A DNA stretch of 18,688 nucleotides from CAZEHJ01 sp964512485. GTDB lineage: Bacteria; Bacteroidota; Rhodothermia; Rhodothermales; UBA10348. This document shows, in pieces, positions 8,701 through 16,400 of the stretch; within the stretch, counting starts at the first letter, position 1; the number at the start of each line of letters is the position of its first letter. The notes under the pieces are model-generated. The model had not been told where the DNA came from and did no database searches. It saw only the letters and a list, made by a program, of their open reading frames with translations. The stretch spans positions 1 through 18,688 of the forward strand of contig CAZEHJ010000070.1 in assembly GCA_964512485.1 (NCBI GenBank). Direction: 5' to 3'. A program made the translations under genes and the position numbers.

Positions 8701-8728
8701 TCAACAGTATGCGCGGACATGGCCTCAT
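5705..8728 (-). CDS. Usher-like outer-membrane protein with C-terminal LysM
   Basis: 1007 residues. A signal peptide (1-24, TSA|QD) is followed by two Ig-like domains at about 27-125 and 128-240, with NEW3-like phrases such as LPTGWSV and VPGDAPAGMYSVLVTA. Residues about 250-690 are alternating-hydrophobic strands with aromatic residues at strand ends (AGAWAQRS, FRIEANAIVKRDF, FSFNMSGSYTDG, LGFNAGWDTG, GTVGFTYSIPLYVP), as expected for a large beta-barrel. Next are a CarboxypepD_reg-like domain (701-775, GRVVDIETGLPLSDVVVLLD) and a second prealbumin-like one (810-895, TDRDGTARFSDLVPGQWRV). A LysM follows at about 936-987 (HVVAAGETLSILAEAFYG... VLQRGQALVIP). The order periplasmic domain, barrel, two small beta domains mirrors fimbrial ushers; the LysM would hold the periplasmic end on peptidoglycan. 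It is the last operon gene, starting 6 bp after its neighbour's stop. Usher function is inferred from architecture only. Confidence 0.72.
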   Translation of the reverse strand: MRPCPRILLIVSLLCAACVELTSAQDVSLVARDSTAIVVDAGGVGTRLVSISVNSGGKKTIRLLPTLPTGWSVLIPSPNHQIDEGQTVHELISFQVPGDAPAGMYSVLVTAEDLPDVSFRLNVRVRQDLRIRAEWIRRQKIVRAGSLIHGALAIVNAGNAPGEWAIQVRSSLGYPVTQSSGTVRLNSGESEEVEVSVRTGDDATSVLAHSLVVEINTGTEGNAPPVLLSFVTDVLPGKRNASLSREGVLPVTVSMTGSVEEDDKAGQLELALEETVVDGRIYEALIRTPDVRNTSVFAAPDRYSFRITATDWEMMLGDHTYESTELLESGTLGFGAGAQVQRTSYSAGAWAQRSRRVFPKGDQAAAFIHYRVNPSFRIEANAIVKRDFEEGEAISIAAQSEPGSSFMRAEYAIGWFGGQRGDAMQVRANTSWGQSSFSFQAEKADNSFLGSIQNTEGASSAVVVSLSDWLRVEAQARGRRRHYDLSDGSIATQTIGSGRAGFTLIHSGDRSRLFISVAGVGQFNENTLSRQNRKENGVEGRIGLNRRRFGLNATLAAGQTRDPISPKLDSNRRGSASVFATRGGFSFNMSGSYTDGPTFYNPVPQERMTLGFNAGWDTGARTRVNVGIFRSKDLTFSNQEFTLADARIVHRFPFMHEVTLRARMAQTDFDSSIRSGTVGFTYSIPLYVPAPGSGRNEAPKLKGRVVDIETGLPLSDVVVLLDTETAATQEDGSFEFDMGSNPAAYLSIDRQSIGFERRPVDTFPMLVSAQSATEGPLVIGIVRSGRLEVKVAKEEGQSQNRDSALSKELDANAVAGLIVEIRGSETRMRRLTDRDGTARFSDLVPGQWRVFIVGSSLPAGYETRPDTAQVQIDPVEDELVELTLIPKIREIKIVSPGGVLLGKAISLGAPRQADAEAPNDEEQLGQPDALEPKGQKLHVVAAGETLSILAEAFYGSSSHWIRIWKANQNAIPNPNVLQRGQALVIPKQGPLTAEETAALNRYRADDR

Positions 8729-8734
8729 TTGCGC

Positions 8735-9550
8735 CTACAGCGTCAGTTCGTATTGGCCACCAAAGACGGCGTCATCACCATTGTCCACGATCAGCAGAGC
8801 CTGGTAGGTACCGGCCTCCAGACTGGAGAGGTCAATCCTCTGACGCACTGACGTCCCCGGGTACATCCGGAATTGGACGCCCTCGAGGGGCCCATATTCC
8901 GTTCCGTCTTCCGCGAACAGTCGCATATAAACGTTCGGCCTCAGCATGGCGGTGCCAATATTATGAACGTCGGCCTGAAAAAAGGTGTTACCCTCTTCGT
9001 CTGCGAAAAGTTGGACGGCTTCAAATGCTACGTTCTGCTCGGCTTCTCCCTCAACATGAACGGCCAGCTGTACGCCATATCGGGTAACCTGCCGAAAACC
9101 AACCTGTCGTTCGGCCGCCTCTTCAGACGTGGACTCCGCCGACGAGGGATCGACGCCTTCAACCATCAACATGCTCCAGTATGACCCTGCATCGGTGCTG
9201 TCTGGCACGAACATGCTGTACGAAACGGTTACCGATCCACCCGGAGGAATCGTCATGTTCTCCGGCGAAAAACGGACCCAGGGAGCGCTTGATCGTTCGT
9301 TCGTTCCGGGATCGTCATAGGCGTTCGTGCCGTCTGCGAAAAACATGTAGTCCCGCAGATACACCTTGGCCTGCTGCGGCTCCTGTGTTTCGTTGTCGAC
9401 TATAACGGAGCCGGAGATTTCTTGTCCGGACATCGCGGACAGATCATGAGCCAGTCTGCCCCGTACCGTAATCTGGGCCTGACTCGCCGGGGCAGATACA
9501 AAAAGGCCCACAACCAGAAGAACCAGAACAATGTGTCGATTGAATTTCAT
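8735..9550 (-). CDS. Periplasmic chaperone-like two-domain protein (DUF916/PapD-like fold)
   Basis: 271 residues. A signal peptide (1-25, SQA|Q) is followed by a first beta-sandwich (27-135) with ISGSVIVDNETQEP, then SAPWVRFSPENMTIPPGGSV, VPDSTDAGSYWSMLMVEG. That pattern (final strand, 'sP..l.i.PG.s', 'vP..t..GsYws') is shared by PapD-type chaperones and DUF916-type extracellular proteins. After RYGVQLAVHVEG comes a second beta-sandwich (170-271) with VHNIGTAMLRPNVYMRLF and SLEAGTYQALLIVDNGD. The likely role is to bind the small subunit protein in the periplasm and deliver it to the barrel protein, as the middle gene of the operon. The stop of the preceding gene lies 2 bp before this ATG (TAGAAATG), so translation is probably coupled. 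A cell-surface adhesin role without chaperone activity is the alternative. Confidence 0.68.
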   Translation of the reverse strand: MKFNRHIVLVLLVVGLFVSAPASQAQITVRGRLAHDLSAMSGQEISGSVIVDNETQEPQQAKVYLRDYMFFADGTNAYDDPGTNERSSAPWVRFSPENMTIPPGGSVTVSYSMFVPDSTDAGSYWSMLMVEGVDPSSAESTSEEAAERQVGFRQVTRYGVQLAVHVEGEAEQNVAFEAVQLFADEEGNTFFQADVHNIGTAMLRPNVYMRLFAEDGTEYGPLEGVQFRMYPGTSVRQRIDLSSLEAGTYQALLIVDNGDDAVFGGQYELTL

Positions 9551-9552
9551 TT

Positions 9553-10056
9553 CTACTGGTCGGTTATGGTGAACGTGACCGTATGAACGTCAGCAAACTC
9601 CGTTTCGGTGTTTCCTTGTTCAATGCCGGCCTTTGCAACGTAACGAATGCGAGCCGAGCCTGATTTCTTTTTGTTGATGTTAACAATTAAATCTGTATCC
9701 ATCATTCCATCAACCAGCTTGATGCTCCCGGTCGATTTTCCGTTCTTCGTTCGCCTGGCTTCAATCTCCAGATCAAACTTCTGTCCCGGACTGAAGGTTG
9801 AAACGGTGACTTTGGATCGCCGCTTTCGCTTGCCCCACATCAATCGGGTAGAGTTGTTCCGATCCTCTGCGACATCTGATGCAAGCCCTTGTGGTACCAC
9901 ATTGAGCTGAATAGCCGGAGAGCCGACCAGATGAAGACCCGACTGCTGAGCCTGCGCGTTCTTGCCAGTGAATGGCAGAATCATCATGATCAGCACCGTT
10001 GCCTGAATCATGCCACGGGTCAGTCTCTGGGGCAATATGTGGAAATGCGTTTTCAT
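9553..10056 (-). CDS. Small secreted subunit-like protein, first gene of the usher-like operon
   Basis: 167 residues from the ATG at 10056. An in-frame start at 10107 would add 17 residues before an intact signal peptide and would fall on the promoter-like motif, so it is rejected; AAGAG lies 2 nt before the chosen ATG. The signal peptide runs to about residue 36 (NAQA|Q). The mature protein of about 130 residues is beta-rich and basic in the middle (LMWGKRKRRSKVTVSTF). It ends with DLIVNI, ARIRYVAKAGI and HTVTFTITDQ. No named family is recognised. Its size, secretion and position before a chaperone-like and a barrel gene suggest the exported fibre or coat subunit. It resembles the protein at 3918-4484 in its C-terminal half. 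Confidence 0.72.
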   Translation of the reverse strand: MKTHFHILPQRLTRGMIQATVLIMMILPFTGKNAQAQQSGLHLVGSPAIQLNVVPQGLASDVAEDRNNSTRLMWGKRKRRSKVTVSTFSPGQKFDLEIEARRTKNGKSTGSIKLVDGMMDTDLIVNINKKKSGSARIRYVAKAGIEQGNTETEFADVHTVTFTITDQ

Positions 10057-10106
10057 TGCTCTTAGCGATTGCGCGGCTGTTTGTGCACCGCGCGCGACTA
10101 TTGTCA

Positions 10107-10122
10107 ATCAAACCGTGTGCCA
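10107..10122 (-). promoter_or_regulatory. Sigma-54-like promoter motif of the usher-like operon
   Basis: On the - strand TGGCACACGGTTTGAT. The sigma-54 consensus is TGGCACG-N4-TTGCW; the differences are A for G at position 7 and A for C at the -12 GC. It ends 50 nt before the ATG at 10056, which would give a leader of about 40 nt. A TTGACA (10100-10105) overlaps downstream, but no -10 box follows at 16-18 bp. Confidence 0.5.
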
Positions 10123-10171
10123 GCACCGAAAACGGGCCAGAAGCCCTATTGGGGCTCTTGTTCTGTTTCGC

Positions 10172-10196
10172 GGGCGATACACCATGGTGTGCGCCC
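10172..10196. promoter_or_regulatory. 25-bp dyad, candidate activator binding site
   Basis: GGGCG-AT-ACACCA | TGGTGT-G-CGCCC is a near-perfect inverted repeat with no loop, so it is a better candidate protein-binding site than RNA hairpin. Its centre is about 88 bp upstream of the transcription start predicted from the motif at 10107-10122, a usual distance for sigma-54 activator sites. Confidence 0.4.
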
Positions 10197-10261
10197 AAAA
10201 CACGTTCGATGGGCGGCTTTGCCAACAACCGATGGGAGTCGCCGGCACCGAAAGGATCCTT

Positions 10262-10477
10262 TTACAGGATCCATCCGGACACTTCTCGTTTTCCGGTCTT
10301 CGGATTGATGATTTCCGGCCCTGCGAGCCTGAACAGGGGACATTGGGTGCTTTTCAGTACCTCGTGGGCCGTATACGCCCGCCGAAGACCGAGGTCTTTC
10401 AGGTCTACGACGAAGCTCAGGCCTTCGTTTTCTGGTGCCCACTCCGTCAAGGAGTACAGGCTTTCATAAAGATGCAT
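10262..10477 (-). CDS. Hypothetical 71-residue protein
   Basis: The ATG at 10477 is preceded by GAGAGG with 7-nt spacing, one of the best Shine-Dalgarno sequences in the window, so it is preferred over an in-frame ATG at 10519. The protein is probably cytosolic, with no signal peptide or membrane segment. The N-terminal half is acidic (YSLTEWAPENEGLSFVVDL), the C-terminal half has LRRAYTAHEVLKS and PKTGKREVSGWIL, and there is one cysteine (C46). I do not recognise a family. The same 16-bp upstream motif as the usher-like operon and the sigma gene lies 48 nt before the start. It precedes the operon by 205 bp on the same strand, so it could be a small regulator of it, but nothing in the sequence shows that. 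Confidence 0.6.
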   Translation of the reverse strand: MHLYESLYSLTEWAPENEGLSFVVDLKDLGLRRAYTAHEVLKSTQCPLFRLAGPEIINPKTGKREVSGWIL

Positions 10478-10484
10478 GCGATTG

Positions 10485-10490
10485 CCTCTC
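10485..10490 (-). promoter_or_regulatory. Ribosome binding site of the 71-residue protein
   Basis: GAGAGG on the - strand, 7 nt before the ATG at 10477. It decides this start over the upstream ATG at 10519. Confidence 0.65.
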
Positions 10491-10525
10491 GTGCTGATTG
10501 TGATAATCGTGAGCATCAATCAGCC

Positions 10526-10541
10526 TTCAAGACGTATGCCA
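10526..10541 (-). promoter_or_regulatory. Sigma-54-like promoter motif upstream of the 71-residue protein
   Basis: On the - strand TGGCATACGTCTTGAA. It shares TGGCA-Y-ACG-N2-TTGA-W with the site at 10107-10122 and sits 48 nt before its start codon, against 50 nt for that site. Confidence 0.5.
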
Positions 10542-10796
10542 GCCAGCCATTATTCGAATCACGAGGTGTAGACAAGCACCGTTCTGGTCCCTTGTGGGCC
10601 GGTTTCTGCCCTCAATTGATTGTTAGAGCACCATCGCGCGAGACAGGCAGTTGAGTCAGAAGTGTTTCGCCTGCGCAACACCTGCGCCCCTGCTTCAAAA
10701 CGAATACTCTGCCCAAGAAGCCGTGGGGGAAGACGGCATATTCCCTATTTTGAATCCTCCATTTGGAGCAGGACCATTCTCTCAACACAGTGCCCC
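10542..10796. other. Intergenic DNA upstream of the soluble receiver-kinase gene
   Basis: Open frames on both strands here read as shadow protein and I see no gene. The + strand promoter for the kinase gene at 10797 should lie here, but no clear -35/-10 or -24/-12 pair is visible. A loose inverted repeat GGTGT-N6-GCACC (10565-10580) shares its half-site with the 10172-10196 dyad. Confidence 0.5.
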
Positions 10797-11948
10797 ATGC
10801 CTGAAGCCCAAACTTCTCCGAACCGCTTTGTTCTCGTAGTCGACGACAGCGAAATGAATCGCGAGCTTCTCGTAGATTATCTGGAGATGTTGGGCCATGA
10901 TTCAGCATCTGTCGCGGATGGGGAGCAGGCCCTGGACAGTATTCGTCAAAACAAGCCTGATGCCGTTCTTCTGGATATGGATATGCCTGTGATGAATGGT
11001 CTGGAGGTCTTGAAACACCTCGCCGGGGATGACGAACTCAGACACATTCCCGTAATTATGATCTCCGGCCGCGACGATCAGGAAACGATTGTGTCAGCCA
11101 TCGGTGAGGGTGCGATTGATTTCCTCGGAAAACCATTCAATCCCACCATCTTGAATGCCCGCCTGACATCGTCCTTTGAAAAAAAGGACCTCCAGGATCG
11201 CGAACGTGCCTTGATGGCCTCCCTTGAAAAGAGCTATGCGGACCTCAAAGCGGCGGAGTCTTCGCGCGACGCACTGACCCACATGATCGTCCATGACCTT
11301 GGCAACCCCCTGTCCGTAATAAAAATGAATACGGATCTGCTGAAAATGGGGCCGGCCATGGGGATGCCTGTCACCGAAGAAGCTCTCGACGAGCGTCTAG
11401 GGCACATTTCCACTGCCACATCTTCGATGGGAACGATGATTCAGAGCATGCTCGACGTTTCAAAAATCGAATCAGGGCAGCTGACCCCTGACATCGTATC
11501 CTTCGATCTCGTCACCTTAGTCAAAGAATTGGCAGATCAATACCACGTATCCAGCCATGAGCGCGATATCCAATTGGCGGTTGAGGGCGAAGGTGAATTG
11601 TTGGTATCGAGCGACAAAACGCTTCTCACTCGCATGCTTTCAAACTTGATATCGAACACGTACAAGTATGCCTCTGGAGCCAAACATCTCACGATTGGCG
11701 TACATCGTGATTCCGGCGGAGTCGAAATAGTTGTGGAAGACGACGGCGAAGGAATCCCGGAAGAGCTGCACAATCGCATATTCGACAAGTTCTTTCAGGT
11801 CGAGTCTAAAGGCACAGGCGTCAAGGCAGGTGTTGGACTGGGGCTCGCGTTCTGCCGCATGGCTTCGGAGGCACTGGGCGGAGCAATCCGGGCGGAAGCG
11901 GCCACTCCGCGCGGCACCCGATTTATCATTTCTCTTCCCGCGGACTAG
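10797..11948 (+). CDS. Soluble receiver-histidine kinase (response regulator with HisKA/HATPase)
   Basis: 383 residues from the ATG at 10797. The frame runs upstream to 10620, but the added 59 residues are not protein-like and MPEAQTSPNRFVLVVDDSE is a normal receiver start. Receiver (about 11-125): acidic pair D16/D17, phospho-acceptor D60 (LLDMDMP), S90 and K112 (GKPF). HisKA: H166 in VHDLGNPLSVI. HATPase: N box SNLISNTYKYA, G1 EDDGEGIP, F box FDKFFQ and G2 GVGLGLAF, all intact. There is no membrane segment or signal peptide, so the kinase is cytosolic. It probably takes its input as phosphorylation of its own receiver by another kinase, making it a relay component. Its gene is convergent with the NtrC-type regulator (15-bp gap), which is a plausible target. 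No Shine-Dalgarno is seen at the usual distance. Confidence 0.9.
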   Translation: MPEAQTSPNRFVLVVDDSEMNRELLVDYLEMLGHDSASVADGEQALDSIRQNKPDAVLLDMDMPVMNGLEVLKHLAGDDELRHIPVIMISGRDDQETIVSAIGEGAIDFLGKPFNPTILNARLTSSFEKKDLQDRERALMASLEKSYADLKAAESSRDALTHMIVHDLGNPLSVIKMNTDLLKMGPAMGMPVTEEALDERLGHISTATSSMGTMIQSMLDVSKIESGQLTPDIVSFDLVTLVKELADQYHVSSHERDIQLAVEGEGELLVSSDKTLLTRMLSNLISNTYKYASGAKHLTIGVHRDSGGVEIVVEDDGEGIPEELHNRIFDKFFQVESKGTGVKAGVGLGLAFCRMASEALGGAIRAEAATPRGTRFIISLPAD

Positions 11949-11963
11949 GAAGTCCCAGAACTT

Positions 11964-13334
11964 TTATTCCTTGATTCCAAATTTCTTCAGCTTGGCGTAG
12001 ATGTTCGAGCGCTGAAGATCTATCGATTCGCTCATTTTACTGATATTTCCATCGAACTCTGTTAGCTTTCGCCTGAGAAACGCTTCTTCAGCGGCATCCC
12101 GGAACGAGCTGATCGTGTCGTTTTGGCCCACCAGATATGCTATCGAGTCCTTCGGTGCAGAACCTGGATTCGAAAACAGGTCCACATCTTCTTCCGTAAT
12201 CTCATCGGCATCACTCAGTACGATGAGTCGCTCTGTAGCGTTGTGTAATTCCCTCACATTTCCGCGCCAGGGATACGTAGCGAGCAGGGCCAGGGCCTTT
12301 TTCGAAAAATGCTTCTCGGGCCGGGCGTTTCGCACGCTCAGCTTTTCGCAGAAATAGTTTGCCAGAACAGGAATGTCGTCGGTCCGCTCTCTCAGCGGCG
12401 GTGACTCGATTCGGATCACCGCCAGGCGGTGAAACAGATCATCTCTGAATTCCCCATTCTCTATCGCCGTTTCAAGATCTTTATTCGTGGCGCTTACCAC
12501 TCGGACATCGATGGATATATCGCTGTCTCCACCCACTCGCCGAACCCTGCTTTCCTGAAGTACACGGAGCACTTTCGCCTGAGCCGTGGTGCTCATGTCT
12601 CCAATTTCGTCCAGAAACAGCGTTCCGCCGTCAGCCTGTTCGAAGGATCCTATATGCTGCTTGTGCGCGCCCGTGAAAGAGCCTTTTTCATGGCCGAACA
12701 ATTCGCTCTCGATCAGCTCGCCCGGAATCGCAGCACAGTTCACTGCCACGAACGGCCCTTCGCGGCGATCGGACAACTGGTGCACCCATTGCGCTATCAA
12801 TTCTTTGCCCGAGCCTGCTTCGCCCGTTACCAGGACGCGCGCCTCACTGGGCGCAGCTTTTTCCAGTAGCTTGTTGATACGCTGCATGGCTTTGCTTTCA
12901 CCCAGAAGCGGCGCAATATCGGAGTCAATTTTTTCGAGCCGCGCCTTCATCCGAGTATGCTCTTTTTTCAGCTCTTTGGTGTCCAGAGCATTTCGCACGG
13001 CAACCAGAAAGTGCTGCAGGTTCGGCGGTTTGGATACGAAATCGTATGCACCCACCCGGATCGCCTCAACGGCCGTCTCAATTGTGGCGTGAGCCGTGAG
13101 CATGATGAACGGCAGATCCGGGTATTTCTCCCTGGACACTCTCAGCATCTCCATTCCATCCATTTTGGGCATCTGGATGTCTGACAGTACCAGATCGTAG
13201 GACCCCGACTGAATCTTTTCGAGTCCTTCGGCGCCGTTTTCAGCCTCTTCAACCTCATAGCCCTGCATTGTCATCAGGTCTTTCAGGGTTCTCCTGATTC
13301 CGGCTTCATCGTCTACAATTAACAGGCGCGGCAT
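11964..13334 (-). CDS. NtrC-family sigma-54-dependent response regulator
   Basis: 456 residues with three standard domains. Receiver: D8/D9, phospho-acceptor D52 (LSDIQMP), T80, K102 (SKPP). AAA+ activator domain: Walker A GEAGSGKE (171-178), sigma-54 contact loop GSFTGA (218-223, where GAFTGA is usual), Walker B LFLDEI (239-244), then RDDLFHRL and PPLRER arginine-finger regions. The C-terminal Fis-type helix-turn-helix is at about 413-453 (NISKMSESIDLQRSNIYAKL). When phosphorylated, such proteins bind upstream sites and use ATP to open sigma-54 promoters. The start at 13334 gives the standard MPRLLIVDDE opening; a GTG at 13376 would add 14 residues encoded partly by the C9 tract. The gene is divergent from the propeller hybrid kinase (101 bp apart). 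Three sigma-54-like motifs elsewhere in the window are candidate targets. Confidence 0.95.
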   Translation of the reverse strand: MPRLLIVDDEAGIRRTLKDLMTMQGYEVEEAENGAEGLEKIQSGSYDLVLSDIQMPKMDGMEMLRVSREKYPDLPFIMLTAHATIETAVEAIRVGAYDFVSKPPNLQHFLVAVRNALDTKELKKEHTRMKARLEKIDSDIAPLLGESKAMQRINKLLEKAAPSEARVLVTGEAGSGKELIAQWVHQLSDRREGPFVAVNCAAIPGELIESELFGHEKGSFTGAHKQHIGSFEQADGGTLFLDEIGDMSTTAQAKVLRVLQESRVRRVGGDSDISIDVRVVSATNKDLETAIENGEFRDDLFHRLAVIRIESPPLRERTDDIPVLANYFCEKLSVRNARPEKHFSKKALALLATYPWRGNVRELHNATERLIVLSDADEITEEDVDLFSNPGSAPKDSIAYLVGQNDTISSFRDAAEEAFLRRKLTEFDGNISKMSESIDLQRSNIYAKLKKFGIKE

Positions 13335-13337
13335 ATT

Positions 13338-13346
13338 GGGGGGGGG
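13338..13346. repeat. G9 (C9 on the coding strand) homopolymer before the NtrC-type gene
   Basis: Nine consecutive Gs on the + strand, 3 nt upstream of the ATG at 13334 on the - strand, where a Shine-Dalgarno would normally sit. Such tracts can change length by slippage and are also prone to sequencing error. Confidence 0.9.
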
Positions 13347-13426
13347 TGATCGAATGGATCTCGCCCAATATAGCACCCTCTGCCTTCGTGCAAAACGTTA
13401 CCGTTGGATGCGTTTGCCTTATTATT

Positions 13427-13430
13427 GGAG
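13427..13430 (+). promoter_or_regulatory. Ribosome binding site of the hybrid kinase gene
   Basis: GGAG 5 nt before the ATG at 13436. It supports this start over the longer frame that opens at 13346. Confidence 0.6.
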
Positions 13431-13435
13431 CAAGA

Positions 13436-16400
13436 ATGCGTATTCAGCACGTCAACATATTTCTTCTCTGGATTCTTGTGTTGGGATTGTCGTCCAGCCA
13501 GATTGCTGAAGCACGGCAACAGGGTTATCCGGTTGTCTCACGCTATCGGCCCTCCGAGTACAACCACAATCCCCGAAACCTGGATGTGGCGATCTCAAAG
13601 GAGGGTATTCTGTACGTAGCCAATCAGGACGGTCTTCTGGAGTTTGACGGAGACACATGGCGCCTGATTTCTCTTCCGGACCGCAGAACGGCAGCTCAAC
13701 TTTCCTTCGATGAGGACGGAGCCATATTGATCGGGGCAAACGGAGACGTCGGCACCCTTGTCGCCGACTCCCTCTACCTCCCGACGTTTCGTTCGTTTTT
13801 AGATGACGGCGAAATAGAAGCCGGAAGTTTTGAGCAGATCACCCAGATCCTACATGCCGATTCCGGTACCTACTTCATCAGTGCGGGTAGAATATTTCTC
13901 GAGACCGACGGCACGGTTCAGGCCCTCATACCGGATGCCCCAATACAGTATGCATTTGTAAACGAGGGAAATGTCTTTGTCAGCCTTTGGGGTCGAGGGC
14001 TCACCAGAATCAATCAGGGTGGTTTTGAAGCCGTTCCGGCGGGGGCTCCATTTGCTCGCGATGAGCTCGTCCATTCATCCGCATTGAGCGATTCTTCTTC
14101 TTTGCTAATTACGGCCTCGGGCAGATTCCTGACCTTCGCCGATCAAGAACTTGCACCCTGGGACTCGACCGCTACGGCCGCTCTTCAGGGAAAAACAGTG
14201 CTTTCTTCCAAATTGTTGTCCAACGGCGCTCTCGCGCTCGGCCTCAAGCAGGATGGCCTCGCGTTGTTCAGTCCGCCGGACAACTCGGTTGTCTTTTTCG
14301 ATTATCGTGACGGCCTTCCGTCGGGTGCGATAAACGGGGTTACTGAAGATGAGCGCGGGCGGGTCTGGCTGGCGACCGATGACGGTATTGTTCGTGTGGA
14401 CCTGAACAGTCCTGTCTCCAAGCCGCCCGACCTGGCTGGTATTTTCGGCCCTGCCCGTGCGGTTGTCTATTCCGGAGGCGGACTCTTTGTAGGGACCGAT
14501 CAAGGGTTGTTCAAGGCAAACAGCGATTCCTCACTGCCGCGAGAATTCGAATCTGTACCGGGAATGGAGTTTCCTGTCCGTTCTCTTCTCGCCGCTCGCA
14601 GCGACCTGCTTGCTGTGAGTGACAATGAAATCATTGTTCTTCCTTTCAACAATTCTCTTCTGGAGTATCGTCTCGAAATAGGCTCACCCGTTCAGACGAT
14701 GGCATTATCCGATTTCGATTCGGAGGTGGTTTATGTTGGGCACGAAGGGGGGCTCTCTCGCGTGTCTATTGACTCAACTACATCACGATGGGTTGTTTCG
14801 GGTCAAGTGCTCAATTCTTCTCTGCAGCCGCACTCGATCACCGAGCAGTCGAGCGGTGAAATATGGGCCGGAATCGCGCCGAGTGGGCTCGCAAAAATTT
14901 CTTGGGCCAGGTCAGACTCGACTGCCGATTCCATACTGCTCTATGATCAGAGAAACGGACTTCCGATGAGTCGCTCAACACCCTTGATGAGCGGAAGCGA
15001 TGTCGTTTCGTATTCGAACAACGGCTTTTCGTCCTTTGATGAAGCTTCCAATCGATTTTACCCGGGAAACAGCCTCGGATTGTCTGGCCAGTCCTCAATT
15101 ACCGATATCCGCTTCATTCATGCGACAAAAGGGGACAGCATCTGGATCATCACCGGGGAATTCGCCGGTTTAATTCCTCCTCCCGAGAGCGCTGGTCGAC
15201 GGATAGACCTCATCGAGGGAATGAACCGGTTTGCCGAATCACACGTGTATCAACTTGCCTGTGATGGACCTGCCGGGCGCGCCGGCTGCTGGTTCGCCAC
15301 CGACAGAGGATTAATGCGGCTCGAGCACCTGGCCGTACCGGCTCTCGCGTCCAGCCCAACGGTATTCGTCCGAACCATTGCCTCAAGCCAGCGCCTCTTG
15401 TTCGGCGGTGGTGTTCCGGGAAGCGTCGAAGCGCCCGACTACAAGATGTTGTTCGACGAAAGCGGAATCACGTTTGACTACTCAACTCCGTTTGTTGAGG
15501 ATTTCACGGATGTCAGGTATCAGTATCGACTCGTTGGCGCGGAAGAAGAGTGGTCCGCCTGGACTCGAGACACATCTGCTCGTTTTTCGGGCCTGATTGA
15601 GAACTCGTATGCGTTCGAAGTGCGCGCCATGTCCAGTTCCGGAAGGATCGGCCCAACGTCGACGGCGACTTTCACCATCAGTCCGCCCTGGTTCAGGACG
15701 CTGTGGGCCTTCAGCCTCTATGGCATTCTGTTTGCGTTTTCAGTCTTCCTTGCCGGAAAAAGCCTGTCCCGATTCCACGTCCGCCAATTGAGTGACAGTA
15801 ATCAGCGCCTGGCCAAAACGCTGAAGGCGCGCACTGAAGAGGTGCAGGAGCAGAAGCGACAGCTTGAGTTGCACAACCAGGATCTAGGAAGTCGCCATCA
15901 GGAGTTATCAACCCAGCAGCGAACCCTTGAAATCCGACACGAAGAGTTGAGAAAGAACAAAGCCCGAATCGAAGAGCAAGCCGAACAGATGGCAGCCCAG
16001 AATCGGGAGTTGGAAATTCAGCGGCGCGAAGTTGACCGTCAGCGGCGGTTATTGGCCAAATCCAATGAGGCATTGGAAGAAAGCAGCGATCGGGCGTCAC
16101 GATTTGCCCGCGATGCGGAAGAGGCCACCAGCGCTAAGAGTCGTTTCCTGGCTAACATGAGCCATGAAATCAGAACCCCCATGAACGCCATCATCGGTTT
16201 CACAGACCTTTTGACGAGAAAGGTCGAAGATATCGAGGTGCGCAAATATGTGGATCACATCCAGACGTCAAGCCGCTCACTCCTGACCCTGATCAACGAT
16301 ATTCTTGACCTGTCAAAGGTGGAGGCAGGCAAGTTGGACATCGTGTCGACTGCGATGGATTTGAGACAGGTAGTGAAGGACATGCCTTTGATGTTCGGCG

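Noticed and set aside
10254..10272. Hairpin GGATCC-N7-GGATCC at the stop of the 71-residue gene as a terminator
   Set aside because: The stem is only 6 bp, includes the stop codon in its loop and is followed by only three Ts. Possible but too weak to call.
10010..10654. 214-codon + strand frame over the regulatory region
   Set aside because: It overlaps the subunit gene's start, the 71-residue gene and the motifs, and its composition is unlike a protein. The opposite strand has better-supported genes.
10620..10796. N-terminal extension of the soluble receiver-kinase
   Set aside because: The 59 added residues are rich in R, S and H with no domain pattern, and the receiver begins normally after the ATG at 10797.
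10612..10908. 98-codon - strand frame over the start of the receiver-kinase gene
   Set aside because: It overlaps clear receiver-domain coding sequence and reads as an antisense shadow rich in R, C and W.
13380..13435. Sigma-54 promoter between the divergent regulator and hybrid kinase
   Set aside because: The GG/GC pairs here have 8 or 9 bp between them instead of 10.
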